Assembly (NCBI GenBank): GCA_963726125.1
Contig: CAVSBG010000001.1
Coordinates: 248,001 to 312,000, forward strand
Reading direction: 5' to 3'
DNA from: JAMXLO01 sp963726125
GTDB taxonomy: Bacteria; Pseudomonadota; Alphaproteobacteria; Acetobacterales; Acetobacteraceae
DNA: 64,000 nucleotides
The notes under the pieces are model-generated. The model ran no database searches, had not been told where the DNA came from, and saw only the letters and a program-made list of their open reading frames with translations. This document shows positions 18,070 to 27,287 of the stretch, in pieces. The position numbers and the translations under genes were made by a program. Numbering within the stretch: position 1 is the stretch's first letter; every line of letters starts with the position of its first letter.

Positions 18070-19732
18070 TTAACCGGGAGCTGGTTCGGTCGTCACCAAC
18101 GCCGCGTCGACCATCGCCTGAGCCTCGCTGACGATGGCATCGAGGTGCGCCACATCCCGAAAACTCTCGGCGTAGATCTTGTAGACCGATTTCAGTGCCG
18201 GACGGGCGTGCCGCGAACCAGCCACTGCGTGCGATGACCTTAAGGCCTTCAATCGGGGCGCCGTTCCCCGGTGCACGCGTCAGCTTGTCGACGATCGGCT
18301 CACCGGCAAGCGTTGGCGCCTTGACCGCTTCCGGCGACAGCCGCCGAAGCGCCGCCTTCTGCTCCAGCGTGGCGGCAGCGTCTATACGTGTGTAATACGC
18401 TGTTCCGAACTCCGCGGTCAGCGCGCGGTAGTGCTCGCCAGGATCCTTGCCAGTGCGCGCGGTGATCTCGGCGGCCAGCAGGTTCATGATCGGTCCATCC
18501 TTGTCGGTGGTCCACACGGCACCATTGCGCCGGAGGAAACTGGCGCCCGCGCTCTCCTCCCCACCGAAGCAGCACGAACCGTCGAACAGTCCCGGTGCGA
18601 ACCATTTGAATCCCACCGGAACCTCGGAGACGCGGCGACCCAACTTGCGCACCACGTTGTCGATCATGCTGCTGCTGACCAGGGTTTTGCCAACCACGGC
18701 GTCCGCCGGCCAGTCGGGCCGATGCGTCAGCAGGTAAAGGATCGCAACCGACAGATAGTGGTTAGGATTGATCAACCCTGCACCCGGCGTGACGATACCA
18801 TGGCGATCCGCGTCAGGGTCGTTGCCAAAGGCAACCCGGTAACCATCCTTGAGACCCACCAAACCTGCCATCGCATAAGGGCTGGAGCAGTCCATGCGGA
18901 TCACCCCGTCATGGTCGACGGTCATGAACGAAAAGGTGGGGTCGACCACCGGATTGACCACCGCAATGTCCAACCCATACGTCGCGTTGATCGGCTCCCA
19001 ATAATGCACCGCAGCACCGCCCAGTGGATCGACCGCAAGCTTGAGGCCGGCATCACGAATGACATCCATATCGATGACATTCCGCAGATCGTCGACATAG
19101 GGACGCATAAGATCATCCCGATGCGTCGTGTCCGCGTTCAACGCAGCGGTGAGCGCCACCCGCCTGACGTCGGCATTGCCGCCGCGCAACAGTTCGTTGG
19201 CCCGGTTCTCGACCCAGCGCGTGACGTCGGTGTCGGCAGGGCCGCCATTGGTCGGGTTGTACTTGAAGCCGCCATCCTCCGGCGGGTTGTGTGACGGCGT
19301 GATGACGACGCCGTCGGCCATATGCTGGGTCCGGCCGTGGTTGTGCACCAGGATCGCCCGCGAGATCACTGGTGTCGGTGTCACCCCGTCGTCGCGCTGG
19401 ATGATGGTCTCGACACCGTTGGCCGCAAGCACTTCCAACGCGGTGCGCTGAGCAGGACCGGAAGCAGCATGCGTGTCCTTGCCCATGTAGAGCGGCCCGC
19501 TGATGCCCTGCGCCAGCCTGTAGTCACAGATGGCCTGCGTGATAGCAAGGATGTGGGCCTCGTTGAACGACCCATGCAGTGGCGAGCCGCGATGTCCGCT
19601 GGTGCCGAACTTCACCAGTTGGCTCGGGTCTTCGAGATCGGGCCGACGCGAGAAATAGTCACGCTCGAGTTGCACCGGATCGATCAGCATCGCCTTTGGT
19701 GCCAATTTGCCGGCGAGCGGTGAAATGGCCAT
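18070..19732 (-). CDS. pgm: Phosphoglucomutase, alpha-D-glucose specific (frameshifted near the C-terminus)
   Basis: Pgm interconverts glucose-1- and glucose-6-phosphate and so feeds nucleotide-sugar and glycogen synthesis. The corrected length of 553 residues fits the family. Features are KFGTSGHRG near residue 41, phosphoserine Ser147 in VVITPSHNPPEDGG, the Mg2+ loop FGNDPDADRHG, the sugar loop GGEESAGASFLR and the phosphate loop ARPSGTE. Right after SGTE the frame slips; removing one G at 18186-18187 (ATCGGTCTAC) gives SGTEIVYKIYAESFRDVAHL and a stop at 18070. Its product glucose-1-phosphate is the substrate of the rfbF enzyme at 48 kb. Confidence 0.93.
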
Positions 19733-19806
19733 GTGGGGATCCTTAACTTCGGCGCTGAGAAGAACGTCGCGAGTATCCGCCAGTTCGCGCGCAGGGACGA
19801 CAGTCG

Positions 19807-20691
19807 CTACGCGAGCAACAGCCGCCTGACCTCCGCCAACACCTGATGATGCCGTGCCATGACAAACGTATCTATCGTCATGGTCTGCTGCCGCGTCACA
19901 CCATCGACGGCGGGACCATCGCGCACCGTCGCCTCCAGCACCGCCTGATCCAGCGCGGGATCAAGGCACGCCAGCAACGCCTCCCGCCAATCGGTCCGCA
20001 CCGCCGCCAGCCCGCCGAGCAACGCATACGCGCCCCAATGCGACACGCCCGCCAGAATCAGATGCGTCGCCGGCGTGACGCAGGCGATGGTCTCGCCAAA
20101 CGCGATGTTCGCCGCGATCACATCGCGCGCCAGGCTGCCCATGCCGATCTCATTGCCGCCGTCGCCGACGGCGATGGTATCCCACGGTCCCGCAAGGAAC
20201 AGATCGTCCAGCAACGTCGTTGCGGCACTGATGTCGTCGCCACGCATGTTCCGCGCCGTGCCATCCGCGGTACGCCCGCACCGCTCGATGGCGACCGCAT
20301 GCCGCACATCCTGCGCGCGCCACACCGCGACGACGTCCGCCACCGAACCGCCCAGCGGCACGACATCCACCGGCACCTCCGCCACACCAGCCGCCGCCAG
20401 CGCCGCGCGGCACGCCGAGGCACACGGTGCATCGGTGCAAACCCGGCAGGCCAGACCCACATGCAGCAGCCCGCGCGCCAGCAAGGCGATTGCGATGGGC
20501 CCGTCAGTCTCCGCTGCCGGCGGCGTCCCGGCAGGCACATAGAACCCAGTGATCAGCCCGACCGTGCCACGCGTATCCGCCAGCGCCATGACGGCGCCAC
20601 GCAGCCCGCCACGGGTGGCTACGAACATTGGCGCGATGTTGCGCCCGACATCCTGGTGGATGGCCGCCTCTATAGCGTCGACCAGATCCAC
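19807..20691 (-). CDS. DUF4392 protein, C-terminal half of D-glutamate cyclase
   Basis: This 294-residue protein matches the DUF4392 (D-glutamate cyclase C-terminal) family: an N-terminal QDVGRNIAPMFVATRGG region, GLITGFYVPAGTPPAAETDGP, and a GDGGNEIGMG motif near the middle. In the mammalian protein DGLUCY a DUF1445 and a DUF4392 domain are fused and interconvert D-glutamate and 5-oxo-D-proline. Here the DUF1445 gene sits immediately upstream with no gap, so the two probably work as one enzyme. A Cys-rich stretch (CRVCTDAPCASACR) might bind metal; that is speculative. Confidence 0.82.
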   Translation of the reverse strand: MDLVDAIEAAIHQDVGRNIAPMFVATRGGLRGAVMALADTRGTVGLITGFYVPAGTPPAAETDGPIAIALLARGLLHVGLACRVCTDAPCASACRAALAAAGVAEVPVDVVPLGGSVADVVAVWRAQDVRHAVAIERCGRTADGTARNMRGDDISAATTLLDDLFLAGPWDTIAVGDGGNEIGMGSLARDVIAANIAFGETIACVTPATHLILAGVSHWGAYALLGGLAAVRTDWREALLACLDPALDQAVLEATVRDGPAVDGVTRQQTMTIDTFVMARHHQVLAEVRRLLLA

Positions 20692-21495
20692 TTACAGCGC
20701 GGCGAGTTTCGTGTTGCGAACATCGGTGATCAGCATGCTGCCAGGCGCGTGGGTGATGCAGAACTGGGGCTTGGCCGACGCAATCACCGACTGCGGCGTC
20801 ACACCGCACGCCCAGAACACCGGCAGTTCATCCGCTCCCACCGGCACGGCGTCGCCATAATCCGGCTTGGCGATATCCTTGATCCCGATCAGCTCCGGCA
20901 GCCCGACATGCACCGGCGCCCCGTGCACCGAGGGAAACCGCGACGTGATCTGCACCGCGCGGATCGCATCGGCCGGCTTCATCGGCCGCATCGACACCAC
21001 CAGCTTGCCGTGGAACACACCCGCCGGCACGCAGTCCACGTTGGTGCGATACATCGGCACGTTGCAGTCGCGGGTAATGTGACGCACTTCGATGCCGTCC
21101 TCGATCAGCGCCTCCTCGAAGGAGAACGAGCAGCCGATGGCGAACCCCACCAGATCGTCGCGCCAGAGATCGCTGATGTCGGTCGGTTCCGCGACCATCT
21201 CGCCGTTCCGCCAGACGCGATATCGCGGCAGATCGGTGCGCAGATCGAGGTCCGCACCGAGCATCGGCAGATGCGGGCTGCCGACCTCGGTGACGCCCAG
21301 CACCGGACACGGCCGCGGATTGGCCTGCGCGAACCGCAAGAAATCGTTGGCCAGATCCTTTGGCAGGATCACCAGATTTGCCTGCACGTTCCCCGGCGCC
21401 AACCCCGAGGTCGGCCCGGTGAACAGCCCTTGCCGCATCCGCAGCCGCTCCGCACGGCCACTGGTGGCGCCGACGCCGGCGAACCCATCCATCAC
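20692..21495 (-). CDS. DUF1445 putative hydro-lyase, N-terminal half of D-glutamate cyclase
   Basis: This 267-residue DUF1445 (YcsI-type) protein has an N-terminal TSGLAPGNVQANLVILP segment, the signature IGCSFSFEEALIEDG, YRTNVDCVPAGVFHG and C-terminal FWACGVTPQSV with ITHAPGSMLITD. It overlaps the stop of the SelA-like gene upstream by four bases and abuts the DUF4392 gene downstream. Family knowledge (DGLUCY) suggests a role in D-glutamate/pyroglutamate metabolism. Confidence 0.87.
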   Translation of the reverse strand: MMDGFAGVGATSGRAERLRMRQGLFTGPTSGLAPGNVQANLVILPKDLANDFLRFAQANPRPCPVLGVTEVGSPHLPMLGADLDLRTDLPRYRVWRNGEMVAEPTDISDLWRDDLVGFAIGCSFSFEEALIEDGIEVRHITRDCNVPMYRTNVDCVPAGVFHGKLVVSMRPMKPADAIRAVQITSRFPSVHGAPVHVGLPELIGIKDIAKPDYGDAVPVGADELPVFWACGVTPQSVIASAKPQFCITHAPGSMLITDVRNTKLAAL

Positions 21496-22991
21496 ATGCC
21501 TCCTGCCCGCACGGCCTGGAACTGCCCACTGCCGAACTGGGACTGGTTGATCGGGCCCTGATGATGGTCACTGCCACTGCCCAGCACAACGTTGCCCTCG
21601 ATCTTGTTGCCGGCAACCGTGCCATCCAACCGGTAGAAGATCGTCGCACCCTCATAGCGAGTGCGGAACATCAGATGCACGCCGTCGGCATCCAGGCTGC
21701 CGGTCACCGGACTGTCGAACATCTGCGAAGTCTGCTCGCCGCTGATCGCACCACCATCCTGCTTCAAGCTCAGCCGATGGGTGCGCTCGCCGAACAGGAA
21801 GTTGACCCGTACGTCCCACGCCCCCGATACGTCCAGCTTCGGCGCCGGCGCGGTGACTTTCGCCGCCGCCGGCATCGCCAGCGCAGCCGAGATGGCACGC
21901 GCCACCTGCTCAGCCTCGCCGGGCTGCAAGCCGAACGGATCGATCTCGATCGAGTTCGCCTTCACCGCCATGTCGTCCAGCATGACTCGCGGCTCACCTT
22001 CCAACACGCGCAGGCGCAGCCCCTCGCCGTCCACGCCGAACTTCGCGGCGTCCCAGGTGATGCGCAGCCGCGGTACCTTCACCACGCCCTTCGGCGCGAT
22101 CACCTCGGTGCTGACACCCGGCAGCGTCAGCCCAGCCGTGATCTTCGCCAGATCACCATTCCAGCGCCTTAGTTCCTCAGCCGGATCGCGATGTTCGAAC
22201 CAAACCTCCAGCGCGGCGAGCACGCCGATGATGTCCTCCTTCGACACCTTCATGCCCCGCGCGAATGCCTGATGCGGTGACGCATTACGCCACGCCGCCT
22301 CGATCAGGTCCTTGCGCCCCAGCAGCAACCCGCTGGTCTGCGGCCCGCGCAGGAATTTTCCCCCACTATAGATCACCATGTCGGCGCCGCGCTTCAGGTA
22401 CGGGCTCGGCCGCTCGATATGCTCCGATGCGGCGTCCACCAGCACCGGAATGCCCAGCGGCTTCGCCCGCGCCACGAGATCCTCCAACCGCACCTGCGCC
22501 TGGTCCTCATGAGTGCCCAGCACGGCGATCATCGCCACCGGCTCCTGCAGCGCCGCATCCAGGTCGGCCATCGTCTCGATCTCGACGATATGCGTGCCGA
22601 CCATGCGGATCGCCTGGTCGTAGGCGAACCGGTGGTTCTTCAGCATGATGACGCGGTTCACCCAGCCGTCGGTGAACGGCAGCCGCAGCATCTTTACCGG
22701 ATCGTTGCCGGCGACGCAGGCGCAGGTCGCCAGTGTCAACGCGGCAGCGCTGCCGCATGTCACCATGCCCAGCTCCGCCCCGGTCAGCTCGGCGATCCGG
22801 TGGCTGGCGCCTTCCATCAGTTCGTCCAAGCTGACGAACTGGCGGGACGCCTGGGCCACCGCGGCGCGCACCTCCGGCAGCATCAGGCTGCCGGAATGCG
22901 CGGTGCGAACCGAGGCGCAGTTGATGAAGGGCCGCACACCAAGCGCCAGATACGGATTGGCGTTGCGTCCCGTCACGTCGACATCGTTCAT
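21492..22991 (-). CDS. SelA-like PLP-dependent enzyme with C-terminal beta-rich extension
   Basis: This 499-residue protein has a fold-type I PLP domain related to L-seryl-tRNA selenium transferase (SelA) and D-glucosaminate-6-phosphate ammonia-lyase (DgaE). It shows HRIAELTGAELGMVTCGSAAAL near the N-terminus, VLVDAASE, and the Schiff-base lysine in MVIYSGGKFLRGPQTSG. Roughly the last 100 residues after KVTAPAPKLDVSGAWDVRVNF look like a separate small beta-barrel domain not found in SelA. No selenocysteine machinery is nearby, so a lyase, racemase or aldolase acting on an amino acid is more likely. It overlaps the DUF1445 gene and belongs to the 19.8-27.2 kb cluster. Confidence 0.82.
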   Translation of the reverse strand: MNDVDVTGRNANPYLALGVRPFINCASVRTAHSGSLMLPEVRAAVAQASRQFVSLDELMEGASHRIAELTGAELGMVTCGSAAALTLATCACVAGNDPVKMLRLPFTDGWVNRVIMLKNHRFAYDQAIRMVGTHIVEIETMADLDAALQEPVAMIAVLGTHEDQAQVRLEDLVARAKPLGIPVLVDAASEHIERPSPYLKRGADMVIYSGGKFLRGPQTSGLLLGRKDLIEAAWRNASPHQAFARGMKVSKEDIIGVLAALEVWFEHRDPAEELRRWNGDLAKITAGLTLPGVSTEVIAPKGVVKVPRLRITWDAAKFGVDGEGLRLRVLEGEPRVMLDDMAVKANSIEIDPFGLQPGEAEQVARAISAALAMPAAAKVTAPAPKLDVSGAWDVRVNFLFGERTHRLSLKQDGGAISGEQTSQMFDSPVTGSLDADGVHLMFRTRYEGATIFYRLDGTVAGNKIEGNVVLGSGSDHHQGPINQSQFGSGQFQAVRAGGM

Positions 22992-23019
22992 GCGTCAGGC
23001 TCCTTGTTGCGCGCCGCGG

Positions 23020-24270
23020 TCAGGAACTCGCCTGCGGGGCGACACCGATATACTTGTATTGATGCACGATGTCGTCCGTCGGTGCGCTGGTGTCGTGCTT
23101 CACCTGGAAGATGCTGACCACCTTGTTGGTCAGGTCACCATTCTCGTCGAACGAAATCTCGCCTTGCAGCGTCTTCAGCTTGGTCGCCTGGATCGCATCG
23201 CGCACCGCCACACGGGTCACCGGCTTGCCGGTCTTCGCGACACGACCGATCGCATCCAGCACGACCAGCGCCGCGTCATACGCGGTGATCGAATAGTCGG
23301 ACGGCTGCCGCCCGGTCTTCGCGGAGAACCGCTTAACCCACGGCTGCAGCTCCGACGCATCCATCAGATGCGGACTGGCGACTGTAGAATACCAGCCGTT
23401 CGCCGCCGGGAAGCCACCGCCCGACAGGATCGACGGGCCATACATGCCGTCACCGCCCGCCTTCAGCATGTCCGGCATCAGATCGTAGGATTGCTTGACC
23501 AGCTTCACGCCCGCCTGCGCATCACCCCCGTAATACAGCAGCTGCGGGTTCAGGCCTTTGATCTTGGTCAGCACCGCCGTGTAGTCCGCCGCCTTCGGAT
23601 CGAGCCTGTCATGGCCGAGGAGCTTGATGCCTTTCTTCTCGGCTTGCTTCTCGAAGGCGGTGGCAATGCCGATGCCGTAGGCGCCACTGTCATCCAACCC
23701 GTACATCGTCTTCACCTTGAGCGTGTCGGCGAAGTAGTTGGCCAGGTTCGGTCCCTGATACGCGTCGGTGGTGACGGTGCGGAAATACACCGCCTTGCCC
23801 GCCGGCCGATACAAGCTGGCGAACTTCGCATCGGTGATGTCTGGATTGGTGGAGGTCGGCGTGATCGTTGCAAGACCGCCCTGGCTGAATATCGGCGACA
23901 TCGCCTTGCCGGGCGTGCTGCTCATCGGCCCCAGCGCCGCAACGCAGGTTGGATCGGCAACCATCTTGCGCGCATTGGTTGCACCCATCGCCGGGTCATA
24001 CTGACCAGCGGTCGCGGTGCCATCATCCAGCATCAGCACGTTGATCTTGTAGCCGTCGACGCCGCCTTTGGCGTTCGCCTCGTCGATCGCCATCATGAAC
24101 CCGTCGTGGATGCGAACCGCAGTTTCCGCGTCGGCACCGGTCATCGACAGGTCGATGCCCACGGTGACCGACTTGGCATCGGCCGCGCGTCCGATGGATG
24201 GCGCGGCGAGCCCGGCCAAGGCGGTTCCAGCGGCGAGGCGAAACGTTGAGCGGCGACTGATGGTATTCAT
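23020..24270 (-). CDS. LivK-type (branched-chain) ABC substrate-binding protein
   Basis: This 416-residue type I periplasmic binding protein (Peripla_BP_6) starts MNTISRRSTFRLAAGTALAG, a Tat-like signal with SRRSTFRL. It then shows VTVGIDLSMTGADAETAVRI, GPMSSTPGKAMSPIFSQGGL and YSITAYDAALVVLDAIGR, all typical. No LivHMGF permease or ATPase genes are in the window, so it is an orphan placed between the SelA-like gene and a polar amino-acid ABC ATPase. It may use a transporter elsewhere or serve in sensing. Confidence 0.88.
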   Translation of the reverse strand: MNTISRRSTFRLAAGTALAGLAAPSIGRAADAKSVTVGIDLSMTGADAETAVRIHDGFMMAIDEANAKGGVDGYKINVLMLDDGTATAGQYDPAMGATNARKMVADPTCVAALGPMSSTPGKAMSPIFSQGGLATITPTSTNPDITDAKFASLYRPAGKAVYFRTVTTDAYQGPNLANYFADTLKVKTMYGLDDSGAYGIGIATAFEKQAEKKGIKLLGHDRLDPKAADYTAVLTKIKGLNPQLLYYGGDAQAGVKLVKQSYDLMPDMLKAGGDGMYGPSILSGGGFPAANGWYSTVASPHLMDASELQPWVKRFSAKTGRQPSDYSITAYDAALVVLDAIGRVAKTGKPVTRVAVRDAIQATKLKTLQGEISFDENGDLTNKVVSIFQVKHDTSAPTDDIVHQYKYIGVAPQASS

Positions 24271-24294
24271 TGATGGTCCCCCAGGGTTGTTGGT

Positions 24295-25134
24295 TCAGAT
24301 CCGGTAGCGGTCATTGTAACGTTTCAGGAATTGTCGCACGCGGTCGGTTCGCGGTGCGCTGAAGAGTTGTTCCGGCTTGCCTTCCTCGACGATGGTGCCG
24401 CCGTCCATGAACACGATACGGTCGGCGACGTCGCGGGCAAAGCTCATTTCGTGTGTCACAACAACCATCGTCATCCCGTCGCGGGCCAACTGTTGCATGG
24501 CAGCGAGCACTTCGCCCACCAGTTCCGGATCCAACGCAGACGTCACCTCATCGAACAGCATGATCTTCGGATCCATCGCAAGCGCCCGCGCGATCGCCAC
24601 CCGTTGCTGCTGCCCGCCGGAGAGACGCACCGGATATTCGTGCGCTTTGTCGGACAATCCGACAAGAGCCAGGAGTTCCCGCCCACGCGCCTCCGCCCGG
24701 GCGCGCGGCACGCCCTTCACGCGTATTGGCGCCGCGACGATATTCTGTAACGCGGTCATGTGGGGGAACAGGTTGTAGCTCTGGAACACGATGCCGATGT
24801 GCTCGCGCGCCGCGGCGATCTCGCGTTCCGACATGCGCTGGCGCTGGCCGGTGCGAGGATCAGCGCGATAGCCGACGGGCTCGCCGTCCACCGTGACGGT
24901 GCCTTCCTGGTAGTCCTCCAGCATGTTGATGCAGCGCAGCAACGTGGTCTTGCCGGAACCGCTGGGTCCGATCACCACCACCGCCTCGGCTGGGGCTACG
25001 GACAGTGAAATGCCGCGCAGCACGTGGTTGGCGCCGAAGCTCTTTACCATGCCGGCCATTGCCAACATGGGGCGCGGATAGGTCTGTGGCGGCTCAGTGG
25101 CCAACGAGGGAGCGTCGCTCAAGGTAGCGTCCAT
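24295..25134 (-). CDS. Polar amino-acid ABC transporter ATP-binding protein
   Basis: This 279-residue ABC ATPase has Walker A GPSGSGKTT, Q-loop IVFQSYNLFPHM, signature LSGGQQQR and Walker B IMLFDEVTSALDPE. The 5' end overlaps the permease gene by 41 bases if the ORF start at 25134 is used; a later start (MLAMAGMVKSFGANHVLRG, M23 or M27) would remove the overlap. It powers the transporter encoded at 25.1-27.2 kb. Confidence 0.92.
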   Translation of the reverse strand: MDATLSDAPSLATEPPQTYPRPMLAMAGMVKSFGANHVLRGISLSVAPAEAVVVIGPSGSGKTTLLRCINMLEDYQEGTVTVDGEPVGYRADPRTGQRQRMSEREIAAAREHIGIVFQSYNLFPHMTALQNIVAAPIRVKGVPRARAEARGRELLALVGLSDKAHEYPVRLSGGQQQRVAIARALAMDPKIMLFDEVTSALDPELVGEVLAAMQQLARDGMTMVVVTHEMSFARDVADRIVFMDGGTIVEEGKPEQLFSAPRTDRVRQFLKRYNDRYRI

Positions 25135-25747
25135 AGAGGGCCATCGTGTAACAGATGCAGAAGTAGATCAGCGCCGCACCCAGGAAAATCTGAAATGGGG
25201 CCAGCGTGCGTTCCACCACCTCGCGGCTTGCCATCGTCAGTTCCCATAGGCCGACGATGGAGATCAGTGACGTCGCCTTCACCAGGTTCGCGCACAGGCT
25301 GACGAAGGGCGGTGCAGCGAGCCGCAGCGCCTGCGGCAGGATGATGATGCGCAGCATGAGCTGGCGTTGCATGCCCAGGCTGCGCGCGGCGTCCCATTGT
25401 GCCTGCGGCAGGGATATGATGCCGGCGCGGAACACTTCGCTCATGAATGCGGCGTAGTAGAGTGCCATCACGACCACCACGCCCCAGAACGGCGGCAGGT
25501 CGATGCCGGTCAGCGGCAGCAGGTAGTAGACGAAGGTCAGCCATACCAGCAAGGGAATGCCACGCATCAGGAACAGATAGACCTGCACGGCGCTTTTCGT
25601 CGCGCGTCGCCCGAACACCTGCGCCAGCGCGAGAAGCAGTCCGGCCGCCGTCGCCGGCACTACCGATGCGACAGCCATCAGCAGAGTCACGCCCGCGCCA
25701 CGGAACAGATACCAATAGCTGTGCAGCAGCGGCGCGAACAGCTTCAT
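25094..25747 (-). CDS. Polar amino-acid ABC transporter permease
   Basis: This 217-residue HisM/HisQ-type permease has hydrophobic helices and an EAA region, LPQAQWDAARSLGMQRQLML. The start overlaps the end of the neighbouring permease gene by four bases (25744-25747). It forms the channel with that neighbour. Confidence 0.92.
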   Translation of the reverse strand: MKLFAPLLHSYWYLFRGAGVTLLMAVASVVPATAAGLLLALAQVFGRRATKSAVQVYLFLMRGIPLLVWLTFVYYLLPLTGIDLPPFWGVVVVMALYYAAFMSEVFRAGIISLPQAQWDAARSLGMQRQLMLRIIILPQALRLAAPPFVSLCANLVKATSLISIVGLWELTMASREVVERTLAPFQIFLGAALIYFCICYTMALYGRYLERRSLVGH

Positions 25748-26394
25748 TGCGCAAACGCCAGCCGGCCCTCGGCAATCTTGCCAATCAACCCAGCAACCGA
25801 GGTCAACACCAGATAGATGATCGCAACGCCGGCGAACACGTCATACGTGTTGGCCGAGGACTCCACCCAGACCTCGGCGACCTTCATCATCTCCATCACC
25901 GCGATCGCCGCGACCTGTGATGTATCCTTGATGATCGAGATCGCCTGGTTGGTCATCGGCGGTATCACCCGAGCGACGACCTGCGGCATGATCACGGTGG
26001 TGTACAACGTCCAGCGCCGCATACCGAGCGCTCGGCCCGCCTCGAACTGGCGCTGACTCACCGACTGCAGTCCGCCGCGATAGATCTCGGCAACGTAGCC
26101 GCCGTTTTGGAGACACAACGCCAGCAATCCGGACATGAAGCCCGATAGTCCGAAACCTGCCATCGAGAAGCCAAAATAGATGATGTAGAGCTGGATCAGC
26201 AACGGCGTGTTGCGCACCGCCTGGATGTAACCACCGGCGATCCAGCTCAACGGTCCGCGTGTCGCTTGCGCCAGCGCGACCACCAGACCCCAGACCAGGC
26301 AGATCAGGAAGGTGAGGACCGCCAACTCGACAGTGATCACGGCGCCCTCCAACAGCGCCGGCATCAACCGTACGATGAAATGGAAGTCCTCCAT
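25744..26394 (-). CDS. Polar amino-acid ABC transporter permease (second subunit)
   Basis: This 216-residue membrane protein has the EAA loop VSQRQFEAGRALGMRRWTLY and the downstream NQAISIIKDTSQVAAIAVME segment. It begins 11 bases after the binding-protein gene. With the overlapping permease gene it completes the channel. Confidence 0.92.
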   Translation of the reverse strand: MEDFHFIVRLMPALLEGAVITVELAVLTFLICLVWGLVVALAQATRGPLSWIAGGYIQAVRNTPLLIQLYIIYFGFSMAGFGLSGFMSGLLALCLQNGGYVAEIYRGGLQSVSQRQFEAGRALGMRRWTLYTTVIMPQVVARVIPPMTNQAISIIKDTSQVAAIAVMEMMKVAEVWVESSANTYDVFAGVAIIYLVLTSVAGLIGKIAEGRLAFAQ

Positions 26395-26405
26395 GCAGGC
26401 GTCGA

Positions 26406-27245
26406 CTAGTGCAGGTTCACATCATACGGGCGCTGTGGCGGCGGGTCCTTGTGCAGCCACTTGTGGTACCACTCGGTGTACTGCTCGTAACGGGTGCCGA
26501 AGCGCAGTTCGCGCACATACGTATCGAGAAATAGCCACCACTTGAAGTCGCCCGGCTTCATGAAGAAGGAGTCATTGCTGACATAGGCCAGCGCGGTGCC
26601 CGTCGTATCGATCGGCACCAGGTCACTGTTCTCGGCCGCATAAAAATCCGCAATCGGCTTGTCGATCGAGAACACCGTCGCGCGTCCCGTTTTCACGGCC
26701 AGAAACAGCGCCGACGGGCTGTCCAGCAGGAGCTGTTGAATCTTCGGCAGCACCTCCTTGGTGCGCGCGATGGCTGGTGGCACGTTCAGGATCGCATAGG
26801 TGAATTTCGGGTCGTTCAGTTGCGCGACTTTCGTGACATTGGCGTCCTTGCGCGCCAACAGCACGTTGCCGCTGTCGATATACGGATAGCTGAATGCAAT
26901 GCGGATTGCCCGGTCCGGCGTTATGGTCGTCGAGCACATGCCAACATCGATCTTGCCCGACAGCGCCGCGGGAAACCGCCCATCCGACTGCATTACGACG
27001 AACTCAACCTTGTTGGCATCACCCAACAGGTCCTTGGCAAGTTGGTGCGCCAGATCGATCTCAAACCCGACCAGATTACCATTGTCATCAATATAGGCGA
27101 GCGGTGGCGAAGTGCTGTAAGTGCCGACGATGAGCTTGTCGCGCTTGAGCACAACATCGAGCTGCGAGTCCTGCGCGGACGCGGTCGGTGCCAAGAACGC
27201 GAACGAAAGCGCAAGCGCCCCCAACAGGGTTGCGAATTTCATCAT
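26406..27245 (-). CDS. Polar amino-acid ABC transporter substrate-binding protein
   Basis: This 279-residue SBP_bac_3 protein has a clear signal peptide (MMKFATLLGALALSFAFLAP, cut near ASA). The lobe signatures GNLVGFEIDLAHQLAKDL and GKIDVGMCSTTITPDRA are present. As first gene of the run ending in D-glutamate cyclase, its ligand may be a D- or L-acidic amino acid or pyroglutamate; this is inference from neighbours only. Confidence 0.9.
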   Translation of the reverse strand: MMKFATLLGALALSFAFLAPTASAQDSQLDVVLKRDKLIVGTYSTSPPLAYIDDNGNLVGFEIDLAHQLAKDLLGDANKVEFVVMQSDGRFPAALSGKIDVGMCSTTITPDRAIRIAFSYPYIDSGNVLLARKDANVTKVAQLNDPKFTYAILNVPPAIARTKEVLPKIQQLLLDSPSALFLAVKTGRATVFSIDKPIADFYAAENSDLVPIDTTGTALAYVSNDSFFMKPGDFKWWLFLDTYVRELRFGTRYEQYTEWYHKWLHKDPPPQRPYDVNLH

Positions 27246-27287
27246 GTGAGCCCCCGGTCTGTTTGTTTTGCGAACATGCTAGTCCGA

